A stretch of DNA of 64,000 nucleotides. Source: JBBDMU01 sp040905685. GTDB lineage: Bacteria; Bacteroidota; Rhodothermia; Balneolales; Natronogracilivirgulaceae. Where the stretch lies: assembly GCA_040905685.1 (NCBI GenBank), contig JBBDRB010000100.1, positions 1 through 64,000 on the forward strand, in the 5' to 3' direction. Shown one piece after another: positions 50,312 to 58,695 of the stretch. Position 1 is the first letter of the stretch. Each line of letters starts with the position of its first letter. The notes below the pieces were generated by a model, which was not told where the DNA came from, ran no database searches, and was given only the letters and a program-made list of their open reading frames with translations. A program made the translations under genes and the position numbers.

Positions 50312-51997
50312 ATGCGCTTTCCGGGTCCTCTTTTCACTTCCCTGCTGATCCTGGCTTTTTCACAGGTGCTGTTCGCTCAGAATGAACAGCAATCTCCCGT
50401 TATATCCATCGAATATCTCCAGGATATGGACAAACTCATTCTGGTGGATGAAATAGGGGCCAGTCAGTTTGCACAGCCTCTGGGGCCCGAGTTATTCATA
50501 GATGCCGCCACCTATGTGCTGGGGCCCGGAGATCTGGTTTCGGTGGATATTGAAGGCAGTGTGTCCGTCACCATGCGGAGCCTGGCCGTTAACCCTCAGG
50601 GGGATATAATACTGCCGGGTATAGGCACCATTGGCGTTAAAGACCTCACTATTGAGGAAGCCGGCGCGGTGCTGAATGAGTTTATATCGGCAACGTACTC
50701 CGGTACCCATATCAATTACTTTACCCTGGAGCGGGCAAGGATGTTCCATATTCATGTTTACGGGAACATACCCTATCCCGGTAAATATGCTGTTCCGGCG
50801 CAGACCCGGGTCGATCAGGCTATAATAAACGCTCTTTTTGAAGAAGGCTCCGAAGCCGTCCGTTCACCCGGGAACCGGTTTATGGAACAGGGACCCTACT
50901 CCATCCGTGACATCTCCATTCAGGGGAGAAATGCAGACCCGAAATCGGCTGATTTGGTAGCGTATTACCGGGCAGGTGATCTTGGCAGCAACCCTTTTGT
51001 TCGCGACGGGGATATCATTACCATCAGCCGGAGGCAGGAGGAGGCTCCCCGGATCAGCATATCCGGGGCCGTGAATACCCCCATGGAAATCGAATTCAAA
51101 CAAGACGACACCGTGGCGCGGATGTTAAGGCTGGCCGGGGGGCGGATTGCCAACGCCGCTGAAGATTCCCTGATCATTCACCGCCGGACCCCCACCGGCA
51201 CAGAGCTCCTTTCACTGACCGGCGGACAGGCGTCCGCCGATGGCTTTGAATTGCAGCCCAACGACCGGATCATCGTGCCCTTCACCCATGAACCGGGATC
51301 ATCCTACTCTGCCTGGGTATATGGTGAATCCGTATCGCCTGGTAATTTTTCCATTACCGAGGGAGAAACCACGGCCCTGGATCTGCTGGAGAAGTCGGGC
51401 GGATTGAACCGGCAGGCTATGCCGCATGGGGGCTATCTGATCCGGAATAAACCGGCGGGCAGGCACATGCCGCAGATCAACACCCTCGACGCGGCACGCA
51501 TACAAAGAACCTCCGATCAGGTCAGTCAGGGATTTGAATATCTGGAACTTGAAGACCGGCTGAATCAAAACCAGATATTTTTGGATCTGGAGAATCAGGA
51601 CCTGTTGGCCGGCATCATGATCCTTGACGGTGACGAGCTGTATGTGCCCCGGGATGATCGAACCGTGTTCATATTCGGGCAGGTCAATAAACCCGGTTAT
51701 TATCCATTTGGGGAAAACCTTTCGGCAGAAAGCTATATCGCGCGGGCGGGAGGGCTGGCCCTGGCGGCCGAACCCGACCGTATATTCATAATCAAGGCCG
51801 GGACCAAATCGTGGTACGAACCTGGGGAGACCCGTTTGCAGTCCGGTGATATGATCTTCGTCGACCGCACCCCCTATGAAGAGCTTAACGCAAAACGGGC
51901 CTATGAAAATCAGCGGCAGGGCATAATAAATTCCAGGATCAGCCTGGTGCTCAGTGCAATATCTACTACCTTTCTGGTGTATTCTATAATACGATGA
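50312..51997 (+). CDS. Polysaccharide export protein with SLBB domains (OPX/Wza-like)
   Basis: Export protein of 561 residues. A cleavable signal (LFTSLLILAFSQVLFAQ) has no lipobox Cys. The Poly_export domain has VLGPGDLVSVDIEGSVSV and NPQGDIILPGIGTIGVKDLT at about residues 69-113. Several SLBB beta-grasp repeats follow (VYGNIPYPGKYAVPAQTRVD; RISISGAVNTPMEIEFKQDD; AWVYGESVSPGNFSITEGET; IFGQVNKPGYYPFGENLSAE). A C-terminal hydrophobic helix (SLVLSAISTTFLVYSIIR) could anchor or span a membrane. First gene of an operon with a glycosyltransferase and a Wzz-like protein. It probably forms the outer part of an exopolysaccharide or capsule secretion channel. Confidence 0.9.
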   Translation: MRFPGPLFTSLLILAFSQVLFAQNEQQSPVISIEYLQDMDKLILVDEIGASQFAQPLGPELFIDAATYVLGPGDLVSVDIEGSVSVTMRSLAVNPQGDIILPGIGTIGVKDLTIEEAGAVLNEFISATYSGTHINYFTLERARMFHIHVYGNIPYPGKYAVPAQTRVDQAIINALFEEGSEAVRSPGNRFMEQGPYSIRDISIQGRNADPKSADLVAYYRAGDLGSNPFVRDGDIITISRRQEEAPRISISGAVNTPMEIEFKQDDTVARMLRLAGGRIANAAEDSLIIHRRTPTGTELLSLTGGQASADGFELQPNDRIIVPFTHEPGSSYSAWVYGESVSPGNFSITEGETTALDLLEKSGGLNRQAMPHGGYLIRNKPAGRHMPQINTLDAARIQRTSDQVSQGFEYLELEDRLNQNQIFLDLENQDLLAGIMILDGDELYVPRDDRTVFIFGQVNKPGYYPFGENLSAESYIARAGGLALAAEPDRIFIIKAGTKSWYEPGETRLQSGDMIFVDRTPYEELNAKRAYENQRQGIINSRISLVLSAISTTFLVYSIIR

Positions 51998-52013
51998 TGA
52001 CTATGTAAAGTGC

Positions 52014-53264
52014 ATGAAAATTCTGCTTCTCTCACAATACTTTCCACCGGAAACCGGGGCGGGGGCCACGCGAAGCGAAGCCCTGTTTAAATACCTGACC
52101 GAATTCGGGTGGGAGGTAGAAGTTATTGCGGAAATCCCCAATTATCCTACCGGGAAGATCCAGAAAGGGTATAGCCGGAAATTTGTACAATCGGAGGTTT
52201 ACGGCAGCAGCCGCATCAACCGGGTATGGGTATGGACCAATCCGCGCAAAAATAACTGGCAGAAATTGATTATTTTTGTTTCTTTCCTGTCAAGCAGCCT
52301 CTTGTTTGCCATGCAGCATAACCGGAGATACGATGTAATTTATGCCACGTCACCGCCGATATTCACCGGCATCAGCGGTTGCCTGATCGCTAAACTGTAC
52401 CGGACCCGCTTTGTGCTTGAAGTCCGGGATTTGTGGCCGGATGCCGCATTGAGCAGCAATGGCCGTCCCAAAAAATCGTTTTTCCACAGGCTGGCTAAAA
52501 CCGTGGAACGGTGGCTGTACAGAAATGCAAACCTGGTAGTACCCGTTACCACACCGGCACAACGAATTATAGAACATGAAAACCCGGCCGTGTCTACCCA
52601 GGTAATCGCAAACGGTATCGACACCAGCCTGTTTAAAAAAATAAGCCATCCTGAACACCTGATGGATGAACCCTACGACAAAACGAAATTCAGGGTGGGC
52701 TACCTGGGTACGTTCGGCGTCATCCATGATTTGGTGACGCTGATCCGGGCGGCTAAACTCTGCGAAGATGATCCCGGCATTGAATTTATTCTGGTGGGCG
52801 ACGGAAGCGCCCGCGGCGCACTGGACAAGGCATTGAAGGAAATCAAACCCAATAATGTAACCATACTCGGACTCAAGCAGCACAGGCAGGTTCCCTCCTA
52901 TATTTCTTCGTTTGACCTGGCCGTCAATCCCGTACATGACAAAAAAGTTTTCGAATCGATTATCACCGTCAAGTTTTACGAATATCTGGCCTGCCAGGTC
53001 CCCGTGCTTTCCATGGCCCGGGGGCTGATGAGGGAAGAGGGCAATGCAAGCGGGGCGGCCGTTACCATAGATCCGGAAAATCCGGAACTCCTGGCCGCCA
53101 CCATAAAAAAATTAAAGAACGACCCGGACGTCCTGGAAGAGATGAGACAGCGATCAAAGGACTATATCAATGAAAATCATGACCGCCGTTATCTTGCAAA
53201 ATTACTTTCGGAGAAACTTATCCAATTAAGCATCAATGACTCAGAATCAACACCATCAAACTGA
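52014..53264 (+). CDS. Glycosyltransferase family 4 (WbuB-like)
   Basis: GT-B fold glycosyltransferase of 416 residues. The N-terminus ILLLSQYFPPETGAGATRSE and the segment VIAEIPNYPTGKIQKGY are typical of the WbuB-like branch. VLEVRDLWPDAALSS and ANLVVPVTTPAQRII close the acceptor domain. The donor domain has VIANGIDTSLFKK, RVGYLGTFGVIHDLVTLIRA and the E-x7-E region near SIITVKFYEYLACQVPVLSM. It probably adds an N-acetylated sugar to a lipid-linked chain; donor and acceptor are not known. Its 3' end overlaps the Wzz-like gene by 29 bp. Confidence 0.9.
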   Translation: MKILLLSQYFPPETGAGATRSEALFKYLTEFGWEVEVIAEIPNYPTGKIQKGYSRKFVQSEVYGSSRINRVWVWTNPRKNNWQKLIIFVSFLSSSLLFAMQHNRRYDVIYATSPPIFTGISGCLIAKLYRTRFVLEVRDLWPDAALSSNGRPKKSFFHRLAKTVERWLYRNANLVVPVTTPAQRIIEHENPAVSTQVIANGIDTSLFKKISHPEHLMDEPYDKTKFRVGYLGTFGVIHDLVTLIRAAKLCEDDPGIEFILVGDGSARGALDKALKEIKPNNVTILGLKQHRQVPSYISSFDLAVNPVHDKKVFESIITVKFYEYLACQVPVLSMARGLMREEGNASGAAVTIDPENPELLAATIKKLKNDPDVLEEMRQRSKDYINENHDRRYLAKLLSEKLIQLSINDSESTPSN

Positions 53265-54381
53265 ACAGAAGGAGCTGAAGGCTCATTTTGTTTTCCTTAA
53301 GGTTATGCTGTCTCACTGGAAGGGCTTGCTGTCCTTTTACGCCGCCGTGGGTATCGTTACGGTGGTCATCCTGCTGCTGCTGCCTTTCTGGTACCGGAGC
53401 ACAGCCACGGTGGTCATTTTGCAGGATGGAGGGAACAGCGGACTGTCGGCGGCCATCTCCGATATGGTACCTTTTACCCTCGGCCTCCAGGGCATGGAGG
53501 GCGCCGAAAAATACATTGGTTACCTTAACACCCGGAAAGTCGTCGACCAGGTGATCGATGAATTTGACCTGATGGAAGCCTATGCCATCGAATCGAGGGA
53601 TATTGCCCGTAAAGCCGTACGAAACAACGTCTCTTTCAATGACCGCCAGGACGGCTCATTTACCATATCCTTTATGTACAAGAACGACCCGGAAAAATCC
53701 GCCGCCATTGTCAACTTCATGTATGACCGGATCTACACCATTTCCCTGGAAGTGGCCCGTGCCGAAGCTTCCAATTACCGAAATTACCTGGAAGACTATT
53801 TTGTCACCGTCTCTGAACAACTGGAAGAGGATGAACGCCGGCTGATGAATATCCAGCAGCAAACGGGCATAATTGAACTGGAAGACCAGGCAAGGCTTGC
53901 CTTCGAGACTCTCTCGGAGCTGGAGACCCAGCGCATCACCTCGGAAATAGAGCTTGATTACCTTCGGACCATAGTCGCTTCCGACAGCCCGCAGATCCGC
54001 CGGAGTGAACAAAAGCTAAATACCCTGAACAATACCATCCGGGATTTCAGGATTGCCGACGGCACGTCCTTCATCTCCCTGGATAGCCTTCCCGAACAGG
54101 GTCTGGAGTACCTGCGGGCCTACCGGGACGTGGAGGTCGGCAACAGGGTCTTCGAATTTATACGGCTTCAGTATGAGGAGGCCATGCTTGAGGAAAATAA
54201 AACCTCAGCCAATCTGTATCTGCTGGACCCGGCCCAGCCCCCCGACCAGAAGTACAAGCCGAAACGGGCACAAATCCTGCTGATCGTGATGTTCTTTACC
54301 GGCATACTATCGTTCGTTTTTCTGCGCATAAAGCTCTTCTACCGGGAAAATAGGCACATCCTCAGCTCTTATCTGCATTAG
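53236..54381 (+). CDS. Wzz-type chain-length determinant without kinase domain
   Basis: Polysaccharide co-polymerase of 381 residues. Helix 1 is in LLSFYAAVGIVTVVILLLLP (about residues 32-51) and helix 2 in ILLIVMFFTGILSFVFLRI near the C-terminus. Between them lies the Wzz periplasmic part (YRSTATVVILQDGG, YIGYLNTRKVVDQVIDEFDL) and a long coiled coil (about 180-280, EQLEEDERRLMNIQQQTG). The proline-rich motif before helix 2 reads LDPAQPPDQKYKPKR. There is no Walker motif or Tyr cluster, so it is not a bacterial tyrosine autokinase. It pairs with the SLBB exporter of the same operon. Confidence 0.87.
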   Translation: MTQNQHHQTEQKELKAHFVFLKVMLSHWKGLLSFYAAVGIVTVVILLLLPFWYRSTATVVILQDGGNSGLSAAISDMVPFTLGLQGMEGAEKYIGYLNTRKVVDQVIDEFDLMEAYAIESRDIARKAVRNNVSFNDRQDGSFTISFMYKNDPEKSAAIVNFMYDRIYTISLEVARAEASNYRNYLEDYFVTVSEQLEEDERRLMNIQQQTGIIELEDQARLAFETLSELETQRITSEIELDYLRTIVASDSPQIRRSEQKLNTLNNTIRDFRIADGTSFISLDSLPEQGLEYLRAYRDVEVGNRVFEFIRLQYEEAMLEENKTSANLYLLDPAQPPDQKYKPKRAQILLIVMFFTGILSFVFLRIKLFYRENRHILSSYLH

Positions 54382-55372
54382 TGCTCACCGTGGAATCATC
54401 ACCTATATGCACCTCACCGCGGGTATGGTCGACCGTGGCGCGGACGCCTACCGTGCTGTTGGATATCCGGCTGTTGATGACGCGGGCCTCATCCAGTACG
54501 ATGGCATCCCTGATGGTACTGCCCGAAATAACGGAACCCGCTCCCAGGCTGACGTTCGGCCCGATTTCGGAATCCTCAATGCTCACCCCGTCGGCCAGGT
54601 AGACGGGGGGCACGATTTTGGAATTTTTATACTCACCGGCGGGACGGCTGTTTTCTTTTTTAATGATCTCCCTGCTGGTATCCAGCCAGGCCGGGATGGT
54701 GCCGCAATCCAGCCATTCGTCCACCGTGGCCGGCTTGAATACCTTGCCGTCTTTGAGCATGCGATCTATGGCATCCGTTAATTGATATTCATCCCCGTGA
54801 CCGACCACCCGGTTCTGAAGTAAATACTCGATCTGTTTTTTCAGTTCCCCGCCCTCCCGGAAATAGTAAACGCCGATAATAGCCAGATTGGAGATCAGCT
54901 CCGACGGTTTTTCAACAAAACCGGTGATCCGCCCCTCTTCCTCTACGGCCACGCCGAAGCGGGAGGGATCGTCCACATGCTTCAGCCAGATCACGCTGTC
55001 GGCACCCTCAACGCTTACTTTCTGGCTGGTGTCGAATAACGTATCGGCAAAAACGATGATCACTTCCCCTTCCAGCGAATCGGCTGCGCAATACACGGCG
55101 TGCGCCGTTCCCAAAGCCTCATCCTGTTTATAAAAGGTGGCCTTAGCATCATGGCGCCGGCTCATGTCCGTCAAAGTTTGCTTGACCTCATCCCCAAAAT
55201 CACCCAGAACAAATGCAATTTCATCGATCTTCCGGTCAAGGGTCCTGGAAAAGGTTTGAATGATCCGTTCAATAATCATCGTGCCTGCAACGGGCAACAG
55301 CGGCTTTGGGGTGGTGTGCGAATGCGGCCTGAGGCGGGTCCCTTTACCGGCCATTGGGATGATTAGTTTCAT
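54362..55372 (-). CDS. Sugar-phosphate nucleotidyltransferase with C-terminal left-handed helix
   Basis: NDP-sugar synthase of 336 residues. The nucleotide-binding signature is IIPMAGKGTRLRPHSHTTPK at the N-terminus, followed by GTAHAVYCAADSLEGEVIIV and FADTLFD, then GFVEKPSELISNLAIIGVYY and GDEYQLTDAIDRML. About 90 C-terminal residues form left-handed beta-helix turns (VYLADGVSIEDSEIGPNVSL and GAGSVISGSTIRDAIV). Glucose-1-phosphate thymidylyl- or uridylyltransferase is likely. The gene is convergent with the Wzz-like gene, overlapping its 3' end by 20 bp, and presumably supplies sugar donors for the polysaccharide. Confidence 0.88.
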   Translation of the reverse strand: MKLIIPMAGKGTRLRPHSHTTPKPLLPVAGTMIIERIIQTFSRTLDRKIDEIAFVLGDFGDEVKQTLTDMSRRHDAKATFYKQDEALGTAHAVYCAADSLEGEVIIVFADTLFDTSQKVSVEGADSVIWLKHVDDPSRFGVAVEEEGRITGFVEKPSELISNLAIIGVYYFREGGELKKQIEYLLQNRVVGHGDEYQLTDAIDRMLKDGKVFKPATVDEWLDCGTIPAWLDTSREIIKKENSRPAGEYKNSKIVPPVYLADGVSIEDSEIGPNVSLGAGSVISGSTIRDAIVLDEARVINSRISNSTVGVRATVDHTRGEVHIGDDSTVSTNADKS

Positions 55373-55473
55373 AAATATCGGTTGCTGGTTAATTTTTAGG
55401 TTATTTTGGTTTCCTAAAGATAGGTAGAACTTGCTATCTTATTCGAATTTGAATTAGCGAAATCACACTGGGT

Positions 55474-57114
55474 TTGAACTGGTATTACTATTTTATTGAA
55501 TTACTAAGTTACCTTTTTATATATGTGATGGCAAGAAATACGCTCTATCGCGGGCGTTTTTTTCTCCACATGTACCAGCTCTCCGGGTATAAAGTGAGCG
55601 AGTTCGGCGGCTGGCTGACCCGTAATTTATCAGCCTACAGCATTACCGCTGAACTGCTCGCATTCAATTTCGTTGTGCTCGTACTGGCCGGGTTTCTGGA
55701 TCCGTACCTGACGCGTACCTCACCGTTTATCATAATCTTTATTTTTGGCCTGTTCTGGCTGGGGCCGGTGAGCCGGTATACCCGGGCGCGGGTCAAAAAG
55801 CCGCTGGTCTTTACCCCCCGCATGATCCGCCTGACCACCCTCTACGGCTTGCTGGGGATGGTCATTCCCGTTTACTGCACCTGGCTTTCTTTTTATCAGG
55901 GCATACTGTTTCCCGAGATCTACATCCTGGCCTTCGGTTGGATCCTGGGCAGCATCCTTCTCCCCTTCATCCTGCTTTTGGCCGGATGGCTGATGCAGCC
56001 GGTAGAAAGCCTGGTGCAGGAAAGGTTTAAGATCCAGGCCCGGAAGAAGCTGGCCTCCATGCCTGACCTTAAGATTATCGCCATCACGGGCAGCTATGGG
56101 AAAACCAGCACAAAGTATTTTATCAAGACGCTGCTGGCCGAGCGGTTTAACATCTGCTTCACACCGGGCAGCTACAATACTCCCATGGGGATCTGCAAGG
56201 TTATTAATAACGATCTGCAACCGGCTCACCAGATTCTGATCCTGGAAATGGGTGCCCGCTATAAAGGGAATATTGATGAACTTTGCAGCATTGCCGGCCC
56301 CGACGTGGCCGTGCTCACCAATATCGGCATCGCTCATCTGGAAACGTTCGGTTCGGTCGATGCCATCCGGGCAACCAAAGGGGAAATACTGGATCATCTT
56401 AGCGGTGACGGGGTGGCGGTGATCAACGCCGATGACCCCGTCCTGGAAGATATGGTCACCCAGCGGAAAGTCCGGACCATACGCACCGGACTCGAAACCG
56501 GTCAGTTTCAGGCTTCGGGGATCAGCTATGATGAGTCCGGCTGCAAATTCATCGTCACCGGACCGGATCATGCCACTGAAAAGGTATATACCAGGCTGCT
56601 GGGCTCCCATAATATCCAAAATCTGCTGCTGGCTTTCGGGGTCGGGCACCATTTTGGCCTGCGTTTAAAGACCATGGCCCTGGCCGCCCGCAAAATTGGA
56701 CCGGTCGAACACCGGATGGAGCTTAAGAAAAACGACAGCATCACCATTATAGATGACGCGTTTAACTCCAACCCTGTCGGGGCCCGTAATGCCGTTGAAA
56801 CCCTGGCCAAATTTAAAACGGGACGGCGTATCCTCATCACCCCGGGCATGGTGGAACTAGGGGAAAAGGAAAAGGAAGAGAATGAGCGTTTCGGTGAGGC
56901 GATAGGCCGGGCCGGACTCGACCGGGTGTATCTGGTGGGACCCGAGCAGACCCGGCCCATATGGGAAGGCATTCGCCGCAGCGGGTTTAACCTGGATCAG
57001 GTGACGGTGGTCCCTACCCTGTTTGAAGCCAATAAGCAGCTAAGGGAAGATTTTCAGGCAGGCGATATCGTGCTTTACGAAAACGACTTGCCGGACACCT
57101 ACAACGAGGCCTGA
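55474..57114 (+). CDS. Mur ligase-family protein with N-terminal membrane domain (MurF-like)
   Basis: ATP-dependent amide ligase of 546 residues. The first roughly 185 residues hold about five hydrophobic helices (ELLSYLFIYVMARN, LLAFNFVVLVLAGFLDPYL, FIIIFIFGLFWLGPV and others). The Mur central domain follows with P-loop AITGSYGKTSTKYFI, TPGSYNTPMGICKVIN, LEMGARYKGNIDELC, NIGIAHLETFGSVD, ATKGEIL and EHRMELKK; the C-terminal domain has IDDAFNSNPVGARNAVE and LGEKEKEENERFGE. The soluble N-terminal domain that holds the UDP substrate in MurF is absent. Start TTG 55474 is the only reasonable one. Annotation as MurF is possible, but another membrane-linked acceptor is plausible. Confidence 0.8.
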   Translation: MNWYYYFIELLSYLFIYVMARNTLYRGRFFLHMYQLSGYKVSEFGGWLTRNLSAYSITAELLAFNFVVLVLAGFLDPYLTRTSPFIIIFIFGLFWLGPVSRYTRARVKKPLVFTPRMIRLTTLYGLLGMVIPVYCTWLSFYQGILFPEIYILAFGWILGSILLPFILLLAGWLMQPVESLVQERFKIQARKKLASMPDLKIIAITGSYGKTSTKYFIKTLLAERFNICFTPGSYNTPMGICKVINNDLQPAHQILILEMGARYKGNIDELCSIAGPDVAVLTNIGIAHLETFGSVDAIRATKGEILDHLSGDGVAVINADDPVLEDMVTQRKVRTIRTGLETGQFQASGISYDESGCKFIVTGPDHATEKVYTRLLGSHNIQNLLLAFGVGHHFGLRLKTMALAARKIGPVEHRMELKKNDSITIIDDAFNSNPVGARNAVETLAKFKTGRRILITPGMVELGEKEKEENERFGEAIGRAGLDRVYLVGPEQTRPIWEGIRRSGFNLDQVTVVPTLFEANKQLREDFQAGDIVLYENDLPDTYNEA

Positions 57115-57115
57115 T

Positions 57116-57655
57116 CTAGGGATTGCCGTTCTCAAGAGCCTCGAGCAGCTCATGGCTCCGTTCGTCGGCGGGAAATTTAGCCAGACAATTGAACATGACT
57201 ACTTTGGCCTCGCTCAGTTTCTTCAGGTGAGCCAGAACAACGGCATAATTCTGAAGAATAACAGGGGTTTCGCCTCCACAACGGATGCTATTTTCAATGA
57301 CCCTTTTGGCCGGTGCGTATTTCCGCTGTTCCATCAGGCAATCAAAAAGCTCATTAAGCAGCCCCACGTGGTCGGGCCACTGTTCCAGGGCCGAGCGGTA
57401 GGACAGCTCGGCCTGGTGCAGATACCCAAGCATGCTGCAAAGGGATCCAAGGGAAAAATGGGTGAAGGCCCGGTCATCGCCCTCCACGTCCTTCAGATAG
57501 TCCACCAGCTTGTCGCCCAGTACTCCCAGCTCTTTGGTAAGGGCGGCATAAGAGGCTTCCTCGCCATTTTCACGCAACCGGTCCAGTTCATCCGAGGCGT
57601 CCACCAGCCGCTCGGAGATGGCCAGCAGTTCCTGCTTGACAGATGATTTGTTCAT
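57116..57655 (-). CDS. Helical TPR-like protein of unknown function (179 residues)
   Basis: Predicted soluble, all-helical protein. A coiled-coil-prone N-terminus (LLAISERLVDASDELDRLRE) is followed by what look like two or three TPR-like pairs: AFTHFSLGSLCSMLGYLHQA with ELSYRSALEQWPDHVGLLN, then AVVLAHLKKLSEAKVVMFN with CLAKFPADERSHELLEAL. No signal peptide. It lies 18 bp after the 118-residue gene on the same strand, so the two are probably one operon, and its stop is 1 bp from the Mur ligase stop. Function not known. Confidence 0.68.
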   Translation of the reverse strand: MNKSSVKQELLAISERLVDASDELDRLRENGEEASYAALTKELGVLGDKLVDYLKDVEGDDRAFTHFSLGSLCSMLGYLHQAELSYRSALEQWPDHVGLLNELFDCLMEQRKYAPAKRVIENSIRCGGETPVILQNYAVVLAHLKKLSEAKVVMFNCLAKFPADERSHELLEALENGNP

Positions 57656-57673
57656 GCGCTACGGGTTGACGGT

Positions 57674-58030
57674 CTACAGGCTCATTTCCACATCATGCAC
57701 CTTTCTCAGAATGGATATGGCGTTCTTATCCTTATCCTGCATGACTTTCTGCTCGAGGTTGGTTATCAGGTCTGCGCGGACGTCTTCAAAGGCCGCATCT
57801 TTAGCCTGAGCTTCATTATGGGTCCGCACGATAGCGAAGATCTCATCGGCACGCACGATGCTGTACAGCTCATCCTCGTTGAACGCATGGGCGCGTTTTT
57901 CCTCAAACTGTTCAAATAAGGCGGGAAATTCTTCCGTAGACTGTGCTTTCCTCAGAATCTCAACACCCCTGGGTCCTTCTACGCTCAGGGGTATGCGGCA
58001 GAGAAAAAAATATTTTTCAGAATAGAGCAT
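57674..58030 (-). CDS. Uncharacterised 118-residue protein
   Basis: Not recognised. The N-terminus (MLYSEKYFFLCRIPLSVEGP) is hydrophobic and beta-like. The rest is charged and helical (ILRKAQSTEEFPALFEQFEE, ELYSIVRADEIFAIVRTHNE, DVRADLITNLEQKVMQDKDK). No membrane helix or catalytic motif is evident. First gene of a likely two-gene unit with the helical protein downstream. Its upstream region borders the MATE gene remnant, so its promoter may have been re-set by the deletion there. Confidence 0.62.
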   Translation of the reverse strand: MLYSEKYFFLCRIPLSVEGPRGVEILRKAQSTEEFPALFEQFEEKRAHAFNEDELYSIVRADEIFAIVRTHNEAQAKDAAFEDVRADLITNLEQKVMQDKDKNAISILRKVHDVEMSL

Positions 58031-58134
58031 ATTTTTAAAATACGTTTAAATACAAATAAGTTGGGCCAATATACAAACTTTTAACGGTGCTTTCCTTAAA
58101 ACAATGCTTTAGGGTATCAAAAAATCGTCACCTT

Positions 58135-58323
58135 TTATAAAACTCCCTGCCCGTAGGCCTGGGCCGTCAGTCCGGTGGTTCCCATACGCAGAAAACCAAA
58201 CCCCCAATAAATGAAATTGAAAATCATCCCGCCAACGGCTATGGCCCCCAGGTAAAATACCTCATCCAAATGACCAACAAGGGCCGTATCCACAGCGCTC
58301 AGCAGCGGGATAGACAAGTTGCC
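58135..58323 (-). pseudogene. Remnant of a MATE-family efflux transporter gene
   Basis: A short open segment reads NLSIPLLSAVDTALVGHLDE, then VFYLGAIAVGGMIFNFIYWG, FGFLRMGTTGLTAQAYGQ, which is the first two membrane helices of a DinF-like MATE transporter. A full protein has about 440 residues and 12 helices; here translation stops about 60 residues in. The N-terminal start is also missing, since the frame is joined at about 58320 to a peptidase fragment in another frame. The coding part has no internal stops, which suggests a recent deletion. Confidence 0.78.
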
Positions 58324-58679
58324 CCTTTAGCCTCATTGATCAGGTATGTTTTCAGGATAGCGCTGGTCCGTTCAATATCACGAATATACACACGCCCGAA
58401 TCCCTCTTCCATCTCCGATAAAAGGATCAGCAGCGGGGGAAATCGTGAAGACCGGCTTTGCAGGGCCAGGTCCAGGCAGATGCCCAGGCCCACCGAATCG
58501 TCCAACTGCCCTTCCAGGAAGGTATCCTCTTGCCGGAATGGCAGTTGACCGGGCGGACGAGCACCAAAATGATTGATCTTGTCGAGGTGGGCAGTCAGGG
58601 CTACGGGGTTACTTTTTGAATGGCCGGGTATCTCCAGGATCTGGACCGTTGCCTGCAGATCATACGCAATGGCTATGTG
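58299..58679 (-). pseudogene. Remnant of a metallo-aminopeptidase (M28/M42-like) gene
   Basis: A 126-codon open segment without a start codon, preceded by an in-frame TAA (58680-58682), ends at TGA 58299-58301. It contains co-catalytic metal motifs in order: ALTAHLDKINHF (His-x-Asp), GQLDDSVGLGICLDLAL (bridging Asp) and LLSEMEEGFG (catalytic Glu-Glu). These fit an M28/M42/M20-type peptidase. Both ends are missing: the left part abuts the MATE remnant and the right part abuts the metH 3' end. The last dozen codons are out of frame with MATE, marking the deletion joint near 58320. Confidence 0.7.
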
Positions 58680-58695
58680 TTACAGTCTGCCGGTG

